DNA of 21,156 bases from an uncultured bacterium (GCA_905215125.1 CAJMOV010000004.1:1-21156), one strand, 5' to 3'; positions 7,862 to 15,821 are shown, numbered from the stretch's first letter. The notes: a model not told the origin generated them from the letters alone. A program made the numbers and translations.

Positions 7862-9070
7862 ATGAAAAGGTATTTTGTTCCCAACGCCGGGGACATCACC
7901 GTACCCCCTTACCGCGCCCTGCTGGGCGAGAGCGAGGTCGACCGCTGGCGGGAGGAGTTCCCCATCCTGAAAAGCGCTGTGCATCTGGGCGGGTGCTCGC
8001 AGGGCGCCCAGTCCCGCCGCGTGCGCGCCGCGCTGGAAGGATATCTGGATAACTGGCTGACCGTCGGTATGGATTGGGATGGCTGGATGGAGGAGGTCGC
8101 CCTCGCCAAAGCGCAGTTTGCCCGGCTGATCGGCGCGTCGCCCGATGAGATCGCCGTCGCCGCATCGGTATCCGACCTGGTGTCTTCTATCGCAGGCGCG
8201 CTGGATTACAGCGGCGCACGGCATAAGGTGGTCGTTACCGACGCCGAATTTCCCACCGTTGATTACGTTTGGCTGGCCAACGCCCGTCACGGCGCCGAGG
8301 TCGATTTTGTCCCCGTCGGCCCCGATTACACCATCGGGCTGGAGGAATATGAAAGGCACATTGATCAAAACACCCTGTTGACCTCTTTCACCCAGGTTTA
8401 CTATTTAAACGGCTTCAGGCAGGACGTTGCCGCCATAGCCCGCCTGGCGCATGAAAGGGGCAGCCTGGTGCTGGTCGACGCCTATCAGGGCTTGGGAACC
8501 GGGCCGCTTAATGTCCGTGAAATGGGGATTGACATCCTGGTGTCGGGGTGCCTGAAATATCTGCTTGGGGCCCCCGGTATCGCCTTTATGTATGTAACGC
8601 GCGAGCTGGTCGAGCGGCTGAACCCTACCGTCACCGGCTGGTTTGGGCAGAGCGACCCCTTCCTCTTTCAGACGCGGTATAATGACTGGGCCAAAACGTC
8701 CGCCCGGTTTGACACCGGCACACCGCCCATCCTGGCCGCCTATGCCGCCCGCGCTGGGCTGGAAATCATCTGCGAGGTGGGGACGGATGCCATCGGCGAC
8801 CGCATCGACATGCTGAGTGGGTATGCCCTGCGCGGCTGCGCGAGCCGCGGGCTGGCTACTGTCAGCCCCCTTGACGTGCAGCGCAAGGGGAGCACGACGG
8901 CCATCCTGTGCAGCCATAAGCTGGATTCGCACGCTATGGAAGCGCGCCTGCGCGAAAGAGGGATCATCGCCTCCGGGCGGGGCGATGTTATCCGCATCGC
9001 ACCGCACTTTTACACCAAGCCGCGGGAAATCGACGCCGCGCTGGACGCCATTGCCGAAATCCTGCGCTGA
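7862..9070 (+). CDS. Class V aminotransferase-fold PLP enzyme (kynureninase/cysteine desulfurase-like)
   Basis: This is a cytosolic PLP enzyme of 402 residues in the class V aminotransferase group. Seen: an N-terminal segment ending in VHLGGCSQGAQS, a small-residue helix start at VAASVSDLVSSI near residue 99, Asp206 in LVDAYQGLG (PLP pyridine contact), and Lys232 in SGCLKYLLGAPG (Schiff-base lysine). The C-terminal part has a GDVIRIAPHFYT strand near 374, as in kynureninase-like proteins. No cysteine-desulfurase active-site loop can be identified with confidence. AAGGAGA lies 9 bases before the ATG. It is the only plus-strand gene, divergent from the Crp/Fnr regulator, so it may be a direct target of it. 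Lyase, transaminase, kynureninase-like and desulfurase functions all remain possible. Confidence 0.85.
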   Translation: MKRYFVPNAGDITVPPYRALLGESEVDRWREEFPILKSAVHLGGCSQGAQSRRVRAALEGYLDNWLTVGMDWDGWMEEVALAKAQFARLIGASPDEIAVAASVSDLVSSIAGALDYSGARHKVVVTDAEFPTVDYVWLANARHGAEVDFVPVGPDYTIGLEEYERHIDQNTLLTSFTQVYYLNGFRQDVAAIARLAHERGSLVLVDAYQGLGTGPLNVREMGIDILVSGCLKYLLGAPGIAFMYVTRELVERLNPTVTGWFGQSDPFLFQTRYNDWAKTSARFDTGTPPILAAYAARAGLEIICEVGTDAIGDRIDMLSGYALRGCASRGLATVSPLDVQRKGSTTAILCSHKLDSHAMEARLRERGIIASGRGDVIRIAPHFYTKPREIDAALDAIAEILR

Positions 9071-9087
9071 ACGGCATTACGCCGGCA

Positions 9088-9131
9088 TAAAAAGCAAGAG
9101 AGCAGGTCCGCCTGTCGGCGGCCTGCTCTCT
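9088..9131 (-). terminator. Strong intrinsic terminator ending region B, between convergent genes
   Basis: AGAGAGCAGG (9097-9106) pairs perfectly with CCTGCTCTCT (9122-9131), and inside it CCGCC pairs with GGCGG. Read on the minus strand the hairpin is followed by TGCTTTTTAT, so it terminates transcripts that come from the activator gene ending at 9183. On the plus strand no T-run follows, so it is at best a weak terminator for the PLP gene. Confidence 0.8.
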
Positions 9132-9182
9132 GCGTATATCCAATCCCTTCTGGCAGCTTGCGGACTTTACTGGCCGGGGGAC

Positions 9183-9953
9183 TCACAGGGTCTTTTGCTT
9201 TTTGCTTTCCCGTTCCCAGCCGATGACAGCGGCGCCGATGGCGCCGGCGTACTGGCTCATGCCGCTGGTGCGCACTGGCAGGCCAATAAAGCTCTCCAGC
9301 GCGGTGCGGAAGGCGCTGAAGCGGGCCAGCCCGCCGGTAAAGAAAACCTCCCCCTCGGGCCGCAGCTTCTGCGCGAAATAGGCGGTGCGCCGGCAGATGG
9401 ACCGGACGACGCCCAACGCGATATCCCCCCGCTCATGCCCTTCGGCCAGCAGGCTGATAATCTCGCTTTCGGCAAAAACGGTGCACATGCTGGTAATGTC
9501 CACCGGCGTGCGGCCGGCGACAAAGGCGTCCACCCCGTCGAGATCGCAGTCGAGGATGCGGCACATCATTTCGACAAACCGCCCGGTCCCCGCGGCACAC
9601 TTGTCGTTCATCGCAAAATCGGCGACAAAGCCGCCCCTGTCGAGCAGGATGGCCTTGCAGTCCTGCCCGCCGATGTCGACGACGCAGCCGACGCCGGGGC
9701 TGAGAAAGGCGGCGCCCCGCGCGTGACAGGTGATTTCCGTCACCTGCTTGTCGGCCTGGGGCAGCAGGGCGCGGCCGTAGCCGGTCGCGACGGTACAAAC
9801 GACGTCAGGGCGGTACAGACGTCTGTGCAGCTCCTCCATGCGCTCACGAGGGCGGGCGCTGGTCGGCAGTATGGCCGTTTCGACGACGTCACAGCCGTCA
9901 AACAGCACCCCTTTGGTCGTCGTCGAGCCGCAGTCGATTCCAAGCGTCAGCAT
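9183..9953 (-). CDS. BadF/BadG/BcrA/HgdC-type ATPase, 2-hydroxyacyl-CoA dehydratase-type activase (YjiL-like)
   Basis: This is an ASKHA-fold ATPase that, as a homodimer with one bridging 4Fe-4S cluster, uses ATP to push an electron at very low potential to its partner. Seen over 256 residues: phosphate loop GIDCGSTTTKGVL at the N-terminus, second loop VVDIGGQDCKAI near 92, cluster cysteine Cys119 in NDKCAAGTGRF, the second cluster cysteine Cys157 in SMCTVFAESE, and a C-terminal FFTGGLARF nucleotide loop. Length matches HgdC and E. coli YjiL. Its ATG overlaps the stop of the reductase gene in a TGATG junction, so the two are translationally coupled; a GTG one codon earlier is possible. The adjacent reductase is the obvious partner. 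It is the last gene of region B. Confidence 0.93.
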   Translation of the reverse strand: MLTLGIDCGSTTTKGVLFDGCDVVETAILPTSARPRERMEELHRRLYRPDVVCTVATGYGRALLPQADKQVTEITCHARGAAFLSPGVGCVVDIGGQDCKAILLDRGGFVADFAMNDKCAAGTGRFVEMMCRILDCDLDGVDAFVAGRTPVDITSMCTVFAESEIISLLAEGHERGDIALGVVRSICRRTAYFAQKLRPEGEVFFTGGLARFSAFRTALESFIGLPVRTSGMSQYAGAIGAAVIGWERESKKQKTL

Positions 9954-11122
9954 CACAGCATCTCGACGAAGGCGGCCATGCGGGTGTTGAGCTGGCCGAT
10001 GTCGGACGTCGAGTAATCGGTTTCGAGCGACAGATAGGGGATACCCTTTTCCCCGGTGACAAAGCGGCGGATGCTGTAGGTTTCCACATTGTAAGTATGG
10101 CAGGCCTGCAGGATGACGTCGACGACGGCGTCGACTTTGTATTCGTCGATGAGGCGCCCCATCAGCTTGAGACGGTTGGGGTTGGGGGTCATGCAGGAGC
10201 AGCCGATGTTGAGATAGCGCCGTGCCAGCGCGTCGTAGATATCGGGCGCATCGGCGTTGACGTCATAGTAGATGGTTTTGGCGGAGATGCAGTTTTGAAA
10301 TACGAAGACTTGAGTGCAGTTGTCCTCCAGCGCGCGGATGACCTTCTCCGTCACCCCGCCGATGGGGCTGCCGGTAATCAGGATACGCGGCCGTCCGGCC
10401 AGCTTGACCTTGGCGCTTTCCTCGCCGCCGTTTTCGTATTCATCGCGGATGCGGGCAATGAGGGAGCGCACCTCGCCGGGGACGGCGCGCTTGTCAAACT
10501 TAAAGGTGGAGCCGTACAGCACCTTATATAGATCCTGGCCCAGCATGGGGGCGGGCGTCAGCTTCATCAGCTCGTAAAACTCACGCAGGGCGGCGCGTTC
10601 GGCATTCTTGACGCGCGCCGCCTCGCGGATCTGATCCTCGGTGATGGTGACGCCAAAATGGCTTTCCAGCTTTTCCTTAAACTTGACAATCTCTTTTTTC
10701 CACAGCTCAAGGGCGTCGAGGCTCTGGCTATTTGGCAGCTCCATGACGTAGACCGGCTTGAACTCGCCCAGCATTTCATACATCTTTTTCTTTCCGTCGC
10801 ACGTTGTCTCGCCGACGATGAGATCGGAGAAATAGAAATACGGGCATTTGTCGGTCTTGGCAAAGCCGTAGCTTGATTTGATAAGGGGGCACAGGTTGCG
10901 CGGCAGATCCTTTTCCGCCTCGGGGATGGTCTCGCCGGACATTGAGCACAGGCCGACGGTAGCGGCGCCCATGGCCATCGGGATTTCCTGCGGCAGATAG
11001 GTGCAGAAAACGCCGACAAAGGGCACCCCTTTTTCCTTCATCTCCAGCGCGGTGATGAAGGATTTCTTGCGCTGTTCGTTAAAATCTTCAAAAACCTCTG
11101 GCAGGGTGTTGATCAGCTTCAT
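9953..11122 (-). CDS. Double-cubane-cluster-type anaerobic reductase, 2-hydroxyacyl-CoA dehydratase D-component family (YjiM-like)
   Basis: This belongs to the HgdB/FldC superfamily but stands alone with its activase, as in YjiM/YjiL and the double-cubane cluster protein of Carboxydothermus, rather than in a two-subunit dehydratase. Seen over 389 residues: Cys40 (GVFCTYLPQEIPMA), Cys59, Cys78 (RNLCPLIKSSYGF), Cys93, Cys108 (ETTCDGKKK), Cys269, Cys278, Cys308/310 (IGCSCM) and Cys341 (LQACHTYN), enough for a large Fe-S cluster. GSPIGG at 251-256 is a conserved loop. I chose ATG at 11122, with AAGGAG 7 bases upstream; a start at 11185 would lie in a possible promoter. No CoA-transferase or second dehydratase subunit is nearby, which argues against a hydroxyacyl-CoA dehydratase. 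The substrate is unknown; a role in the corrinoid cycle is inference. Confidence 0.88.
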   Translation of the reverse strand: MKLINTLPEVFEDFNEQRKKSFITALEMKEKGVPFVGVFCTYLPQEIPMAMGAATVGLCSMSGETIPEAEKDLPRNLCPLIKSSYGFAKTDKCPYFYFSDLIVGETTCDGKKKMYEMLGEFKPVYVMELPNSQSLDALELWKKEIVKFKEKLESHFGVTITEDQIREAARVKNAERAALREFYELMKLTPAPMLGQDLYKVLYGSTFKFDKRAVPGEVRSLIARIRDEYENGGEESAKVKLAGRPRILITGSPIGGVTEKVIRALEDNCTQVFVFQNCISAKTIYYDVNADAPDIYDALARRYLNIGCSCMTPNPNRLKLMGRLIDEYKVDAVVDVILQACHTYNVETYSIRRFVTGEKGIPYLSLETDYSTSDIGQLNTRMAAFVEML

Positions 11123-11155
11123 GCTCATTCTCCTTACAAAATGGCGTTCATCAAT

Positions 11156-11185
11156 ATTGTAAAGGCTAGCAGCCCGGTTTTCCAA
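11156..11185 (-). promoter_or_regulatory. Possible internal promoter before the reductase/activase pair
   Basis: On the minus strand TTGGAA (plus 11180-11185) and TACAAT (plus 11156-11161) are 18 bp apart in the 87-base gap after the CobW gene. The -10 matches 5/6 and the -35 4/6. This would let the last two genes be made separately. Confidence 0.4.
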
Positions 11186-11209
11186 TCGTTTTGACAGATA
11201 TTGTCGCTT

Positions 11210-12190
11210 TTATTTATCGGGTTTTTCGATGAGAGCATCCAGCGCGCCTTCGTCAAGCTGCGCGCCGATGACGCAGAGGACCCCCTCCGGCTGCGGGCAG
11301 CCGGAGCGGATGTCGATGTGCCCGCCGGTGCAGTCCAGCTCGAGCCAATCGCCTGCTGGCGTGGGGGCAATCCCCTTGACCCGCAATACGCGGCCGTACC
11401 GGCCGGAGGACACCTCGTGCGCAAGACGCCGCAGGGCGTCCTCTGTGTAGCATGCCGTAGGGCGTCGGGACCAGCTGACAAAGGTCTGTCCCGCGTCATG
11501 GCGATGGCGGTCATGCTCGTGGTGATGGTGATCGTGACAGCGGTCTTGTCCGTCCGCCTGGTCATGCACGGCTTCCCGCGCGCGGCGCTTTTCGGCGGCG
11601 GCCTCCAGCAGGCCCCGCAGCGCGGCCGGGCCAAGCTCCTGCCACGGCGCGGCGATAATGTCGGCGGCGGGGCCGTGCTGCGCCAAATACCGCGCGGCGT
11701 CGCGCAGCGTTTCGGCATCTGTTTCATCCGCATGGCTCATCAGGATGAGGTCGGCGTGCCGCGCCTGGTCGAGATAAAACTCGCCGAAGCCCTCGGCATA
11801 GTCCCGGCACAGGCCGGCGTCGCAGACGGTGACGGCGCAGGAAAGGGTAAGAGGGGCCTTTTCAGCCGATTGACGGGCGGCGCGCAGGATTTCCGACAGC
11901 TTGGCGACGCCAGAAGGCTCAATGGCGATGATATCGGGCGAAAGACGCTCTGCAATATCGCACAGCGCCCCGGTGAAATCCCCGACAAGGGAGCAGCAGA
12001 TACAGCCCGACGTCAGCTCGCGGATCTCCAGCCCGGTGCGTTGCAGGAAGGGACCGTCAACCCCTACCTCGCCGAATTCATTTTCCACCAGCACGACCTT
12101 TTTCCCTTGCCAGCAGGTCTCGGCCAGACGGCGGATGAGAGTCGTCTTGCCCGCACCCAGAAAACCCGACAGAATGATGATTTGCGTCAT
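11210..12190 (-). CDS. CobW/COG0523-type GTPase with His-rich segment
   Basis: This is a G3E-family P-loop GTPase of 326 residues, probably a metal or cofactor chaperone in the cytosol. Seen: Walker A GFLGAGKT at 9-16, VENEFGEVGVDG at 35-46, the metal motif GCICCSL with Cys63, Cys65 and Cys66, IEPSGVA at 90-96, a His/Asp-rich run at about 219-231, and a CobW C-terminal domain from about 235. The base-recognition motif, usually TKxD or NKxD, reads SHAD at 152-155, so guanine recognition may be altered. I chose ATG at 12190: it follows the stop of MT3 by one base, and the stop region supplies GAGG as ribosome site. Lying inside a corrinoid methyltransferase array, it may deliver zinc to the methyltransferases or act on the corrinoid; the sequence does not decide. 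Confidence 0.9.
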   Translation of the reverse strand: MTQIIILSGFLGAGKTTLIRRLAETCWQGKKVVLVENEFGEVGVDGPFLQRTGLEIRELTSGCICCSLVGDFTGALCDIAERLSPDIIAIEPSGVAKLSEILRAARQSAEKAPLTLSCAVTVCDAGLCRDYAEGFGEFYLDQARHADLILMSHADETDAETLRDAARYLAQHGPAADIIAAPWQELGPAALRGLLEAAAEKRRAREAVHDQADGQDRCHDHHHHEHDRHRHDAGQTFVSWSRRPTACYTEDALRRLAHEVSSGRYGRVLRVKGIAPTPAGDWLELDCTGGHIDIRSGCPQPEGVLCVIGAQLDEGALDALIEKPDK

Positions 12191-12191
12191 A

Positions 12192-13052
12192 TTAACCCTC
12201 GTCTCCTTCAAAGTGCAGACGGCTTAGGGCGCTGCATTTCCCGTCCAGGCGGTTGAGACAGCCGAGACCGAGCGCCCCTTTGCCCTCCGGCTGCCGCACA
12301 TGCCATAAAAGGGCCTGCTCCAGATTCAGATCAGGGGGGACGGACACGGCGTCAAACCGGGCGGCGCCGGCGTCAAGCAGGCTTTGCGACATTTTGCCGC
12401 AGAGAAAGATCGTCGCGTCCGGGCAGCGACGCTGCACGCCGGATAGATAACGCGCCAGGCAGGGCGCGACGCTTGTGCAGAAGGTGCGGCGGCCGACGAT
12501 ATCGACTGTAGCCACCGGATCGGCATAGGACAAAATTTGTGCGCCAGCCCGGCAGACCTGTTCGGCGTAATCAAGACAGGCGCTTTCCATCCGCTCGAGC
12601 AGCGCGCGGCCCTCTTCTCCGCGCAGCGCCTTGAAAAGCGACCCCATGGGGACAAGCTGGCTGAGGATGGTGAAGATGCCCGTCACGCCGTAGGCGACGC
12701 ACAGGCCCTGTCCGTGCAGGATGGAGACGGCCTGCATCATGGCGTCGATGCGCGGGCTGGCGATGGGCAGGCTTTTGGGCAGCTCCTGCGCCGACGCATA
12801 GGGCTGCTGCGGTACGAAGGCCCCCTGCGCGCTCAGGCGTACAGAGGCGCCAAGCGATTCAGCCTCCAGTGTGTTACAGAAGGGGAGACGGGCCAGCGTC
12901 CCGCCGCGCGAATGGCAGACGCCCGCGGCCGCCTCCGCAATGTGCCGGGCATTCCCATGCAGCTCCTGCGGGCGTGCAGGCGCCATGGCGACAAGGACGG
13001 CGGGGCTGAGGAGCTCGGGCTCGGCTGTTGACAGACAGACAAAGGGGCTCAT
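12192..13052 (-). CDS. Shortened UroD/MtaA-type methyltransferase paralog lacking zinc ligands (MT3)
   Basis: This 286-residue protein aligns by eye with the UroD-superfamily methyltransferases: LPFCNTLEAESLGASV at 56-71 matches IPFCVTVEAEGMGARV in MT2, and YADPVATVDIVG and IFLCGKMSQSLLDAG match the core. Usual members have about 340-375 residues. This one lacks roughly 40 residues at the N-terminus and the last 45 or so, including the C-terminal CGIP cysteine. The HIC zinc motif reads FLC (Phe216, Cys218), so two of three zinc ligands are gone. The frame is clean and the gene is tightly packed: the ATG follows the activator stop by 10 bases with TAGGAGG between, and its stop is one base from the next ATG. 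A binding, scaffolding or regulatory role is more likely than catalysis; that is inference. Confidence 0.75.
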   Translation of the reverse strand: MSPFVCLSTAEPELLSPAVLVAMAPARPQELHGNARHIAEAAAGVCHSRGGTLARLPFCNTLEAESLGASVRLSAQGAFVPQQPYASAQELPKSLPIASPRIDAMMQAVSILHGQGLCVAYGVTGIFTILSQLVPMGSLFKALRGEEGRALLERMESACLDYAEQVCRAGAQILSYADPVATVDIVGRRTFCTSVAPCLARYLSGVQRRCPDATIFLCGKMSQSLLDAGAARFDAVSVPPDLNLEQALLWHVRQPEGKGALGLGCLNRLDGKCSALSRLHFEGDEG

Positions 13053-13062
13053 GCTCATCCTC

Positions 13063-14724
13063 CTAAAACTGCATGGCCTTGACAAAGACCTTTTCATATC
13101 CTTCCAGGGCCGACAGCTCGATGTAATCGACCTGCCCGGCGATTTCCTCAGCCCGCGCCCGTTCGTCCCGCGACAGCAGGCATAAAAGCGCGCCTGATTT
13201 GGAGGTGTTTCCGACATAGCGTACCTTGGGCCCCAGCTCGGCCGGGATGATGCCGGCGCCCGTCAGGCTTTCCACCTTGAGGTGCGCGCCGAACTGTCCG
13301 GCGACCAGCACCTCGTCGATATCGTCGGGGGAGATCCCCAAAAATCGCATCATGGTTTGGATGCCCGATAAAATGGCCCCCTTGGCAAGCTGGACCTGGC
13401 GGATGTCGTTCTGCGTCAGCACGATGCCGTGCGCAGCGTCCAGTACAACCCGTTTTTTGCCGTCGGGGCCGGCTTCGACCATCGGATGGGGCGTCAGACG
13501 GCCGGAGGGATGGATAACGCCCTGCCTGCGCAGACCGGCAATGGCGGCCAGCAGTCCGCTGCCGCACAGCCCGCGCGGGGCACTGTCCCCGATGACGGCC
13601 AGCCGGGCGTACAGATCCCCATCTTGGCCGGACAGCTCGACGTCCTCAACAGCGCCGTCGGCGGCGCGCATCCCGCAGCTGATATTCATGCCCTCCAGCG
13701 CAGGGCCGGCGGCGCAGGAGCAGGCGCACAGGCCGCCGCTGCGCGACAGCACCATTTCGCCGTTGGTGCCGATGTCGATGAAAAGCGCCGTTTTATCGGT
13801 TTTTTCCAGGGAGCAGGCCAGGACGCCGGCTGTGATGTCCCCGCCGACAAAGGCGGAGACGGCGGGCAGGCAGTAAACCTGGCAGGCGCGGGACGCCGGA
13901 AGGTCCAGATCGGCTGCCGCGCACGTCTGCGCCCCGCGCAGGGCGGGATGGTAGGGGGTGCGGCCCATACCCGCAGGGTCGGCGTGCAGCAGCAGGTGAA
14001 TCATGGTATTGTTGGCGCCGATTGTTATTTCATAGACGTCGTCCGGCCCGGCGCCGGCGGGGTTGCGGGCGTACAGATGTCCCAGCAGCTCCCGCAGATC
14101 CTGCAGGACGGCCCTTTGCAGCGCGTCCGCTCCCCCAGGCTGGGCGGCGTGCTGGATGCGGGTCATGACGTCCTGCCCAAAGGCTTTCTGGCTGTTGACG
14201 CGGGAGGCGCTGTACACCTCCCCGCCGGTGCGCAGATCGACAAGGGTGGCGACCACCGTCGTCGTACCGATATCTACAGCGGCGCCGAACAGCTTGTACG
14301 TCGTGTCGCCCGGCTCGGTGCAGACGACCTGCCCTGCCCGCAGCAGCTCGGTGTTCCCCTGGGGGGTCAGGCGCTTGCGCAGCAGCGGCCGCCCTTCGCA
14401 GGGCCGCAGCAGGCCGCCGCTGACAATGCCGCCGACCGTCTCCTGCGCCGTAAGCTCGACGGCCATGCCGCCGCAGACAGTGTGCAGGCAAGCCAGCCGC
14501 CAGCCGTCATGCAGCGCGTCCTGTGTAAAAAAGCTTTCTTCATCGCCCTGTACGTCGGGGGGATTTTCCAATATGCGTACGCGGCATTTGCCGCACTTGC
14601 CCATGCCGTTGCAGGGGGCGTCCATCAGCCCCGCGTCAGCCAGGGCGCGGTACAGGCTCTGGCCCGGCGGGCAGTCAACGCCCTGCGGATTCTGTCCTGG
14701 CCGGTATACGGAAATACGCGGCAT
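13063..14724 (-). CDS. Corrinoid protein reductive activator (RACo-like, 2Fe-2S plus DUF4445 ASKHA ATPase)
   Basis: This enzyme reduces inactive cob(II)alamin on corrinoid proteins back to cob(I)alamin with ATP hydrolysis. Seen over 553 residues: an N-terminal plant-type ferredoxin domain with Cys38, Cys44 and Cys47 in PCNGMGKCGKC and Cys79 in RLACLHTV; a linker to about 145; then the ASKHA part with AAVDIGTTTVVATLVDLRTG, the insertion EITIGANNTMIHLLL, the second phosphate loop ALFIDIGTNGEMVL, and the C-terminal motif VLVAGQFGAHLKVESL. The length suits the shorter RACo-like activators. The ATG follows the MT2 stop by three bases, and GGGGGGA just before that stop serves as ribosome site. Its presence strongly supports a corrinoid methyl-transfer function for the array. 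Confidence 0.93.
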   Translation of the reverse strand: MPRISVYRPGQNPQGVDCPPGQSLYRALADAGLMDAPCNGMGKCGKCRVRILENPPDVQGDEESFFTQDALHDGWRLACLHTVCGGMAVELTAQETVGGIVSGGLLRPCEGRPLLRKRLTPQGNTELLRAGQVVCTEPGDTTYKLFGAAVDIGTTTVVATLVDLRTGGEVYSASRVNSQKAFGQDVMTRIQHAAQPGGADALQRAVLQDLRELLGHLYARNPAGAGPDDVYEITIGANNTMIHLLLHADPAGMGRTPYHPALRGAQTCAAADLDLPASRACQVYCLPAVSAFVGGDITAGVLACSLEKTDKTALFIDIGTNGEMVLSRSGGLCACSCAAGPALEGMNISCGMRAADGAVEDVELSGQDGDLYARLAVIGDSAPRGLCGSGLLAAIAGLRRQGVIHPSGRLTPHPMVEAGPDGKKRVVLDAAHGIVLTQNDIRQVQLAKGAILSGIQTMMRFLGISPDDIDEVLVAGQFGAHLKVESLTGAGIIPAELGPKVRYVGNTSKSGALLCLLSRDERARAEEIAGQVDYIELSALEGYEKVFVKAMQF

Positions 14725-14727
14725 GGC

Positions 14728-15750
14728 TCATTCCCCCCGACAGGCGTCTACCATGGCCTGGATGTTGGCAAGCGGCGTTGAAATGGGGATGCCGCAGGCA
14801 GGGGCGACAATGTCCGACCCGGCGCGGATAACGGCGCCTGTCAAAGCGCGCAGCCTTTCCCTTTCCACGGTGGCCAGCGCATGGGTGCTGACGTTGCCCA
14901 TCAGGGCCTTGCCGGGGATATGGGGGCGCAGCTCGGATAAATTGACCATGGAATCGACGCTGACGGCGTCGCAGTGCAGCTCGCCCAGCGCGGGATAGAC
15001 GCTGCGCAGCTTGCCGCAGATATGGACCAGCTTGACGGGGACGTCGGCGGCGTCCAGCACCTGGTTGACGTACCGCACGGTAAAGTCGCGGAAAAGCCGC
15101 AGGCCGAGGATTTCTCCCGTACCGCTCGGCTCGGACAGGCAGATGGCGTCGGCCCCTGCTTCGGCCTGCGCGCGGGCGTAGGGGATGAGCTGCCGTGTGA
15201 CGGCCTGCATAAAGCGATGGCTCGCTTCCGGCTTTTTAAGAAGCTCGACCAGCAGACGGGCCATATCGATCATGGTGCCCGCCGCGCTGACCGGGCCGCA
15301 GATGTTGCCGATGACGGGCACGCCGTCCCCCCGCGCCTTCAAAAGCCGGATAGCGTCCAGCACGGCAGCGGCGCGTCCCTGCGTATAGTCAAACGGGCGA
15401 AGGGAATCCACATCCTCTACCGAGCGCAGCGGGGAATCGACGACGTGCGGCTCGACGTTTTCGCCCCCCATGTCGACCCTGGCCCCCATGCCCTCAGCCT
15501 CGACGGTGACACAGAAGGGGATGCCGTAGTTTTCAAAACCGCCGGCCTGACGCAGCGCCACGGCCATGCCGGCCATGCTGTGCGCATCAAAATGGGCCTG
15601 CGGCCAATAGATGCCGCTCTGCACCATGATGTCGTGATCTATCATGTTCATCATACCGCCCGGACAGATGCAGGGCGGCCGGTCGACGCTGCGGCCGCGG
15701 GCTGCGTCAAGCAGCCGCTGGGCGGGGGTGTACTGGGTACTCTTGTCCAT
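14728..15750 (-). CDS. UroD-superfamily corrinoid methyltransferase, MtaA/CmuA-like (MT2)
   Basis: This is a zinc-dependent methyltransferase with a uroporphyrinogen-decarboxylase fold, 340 residues, cytosolic. Family members move a methyl group between a corrinoid protein and a thiol, or from a methylated substrate to the corrinoid. Seen: QRLLDAARGRSVDRPP at the N-terminus, IPFCVTVEAEGMGARV at 77-92, NICGPVSAAG at 149-158, SEPSGTGEILG near 206, and a full zinc set in VHICGK (His243, Cys245) and PACGIPISTP (Cys319). It resembles MtaA more than MT1 does, so it is the better candidate for the second, acceptor-side step. Bacteria rarely use coenzyme M, so the acceptor is unknown. True heme-pathway UroD is excluded by the zinc motif and context. 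Confidence 0.9.
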   Translation of the reverse strand: MDKSTQYTPAQRLLDAARGRSVDRPPCICPGGMMNMIDHDIMVQSGIYWPQAHFDAHSMAGMAVALRQAGGFENYGIPFCVTVEAEGMGARVDMGGENVEPHVVDSPLRSVEDVDSLRPFDYTQGRAAAVLDAIRLLKARGDGVPVIGNICGPVSAAGTMIDMARLLVELLKKPEASHRFMQAVTRQLIPYARAQAEAGADAICLSEPSGTGEILGLRLFRDFTVRYVNQVLDAADVPVKLVHICGKLRSVYPALGELHCDAVSVDSMVNLSELRPHIPGKALMGNVSTHALATVERERLRALTGAVIRAGSDIVAPACGIPISTPLANIQAMVDACRGE

Positions 15751-15774
15751 GCTCTCTCTCCCTGTTGGCAGAAA

Positions 15775-15806
15775 GGGCCGCCGCCGGACGAACCGGCCCG
15801 CGGCCC
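15775..15806 (-). repeat. Intercistronic hairpin between the corrinoid protein gene and MT2
   Basis: GGGCCGC (15775-15781) pairs perfectly with GCGGCCC (15800-15806), with an inner CCGG/CCGG pair. On the minus strand it is followed by only TTTC, so it may act as a weak terminator or as a 3' stabiliser that raises corrinoid-protein mRNA over the downstream genes. Confidence 0.5.
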
Positions 15807-15821
15807 TGCTGTGTTTTGTCT

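Noticed and set aside
9183..11122. A 2-hydroxyglutaryl-CoA or phenyllactyl-CoA dehydratase operon
   Set aside because: Only one dehydratase-type subunit is present, with no CoA transferase or second subunit, so the single-subunit double-cubane type fits better.
11191..11196. Perfect TTGACA on the plus strand as a promoter antisense to the CobW gene
   Set aside because: No acceptable -10 hexamer lies 16-18 bp downstream.
12192..13052. MT3 as a frameshifted pseudogene
   Set aside because: The frame is clean, the start has a strong ribosome site, and the stop is spaced one base from the next start. No remnant of the missing ends is seen in another frame.
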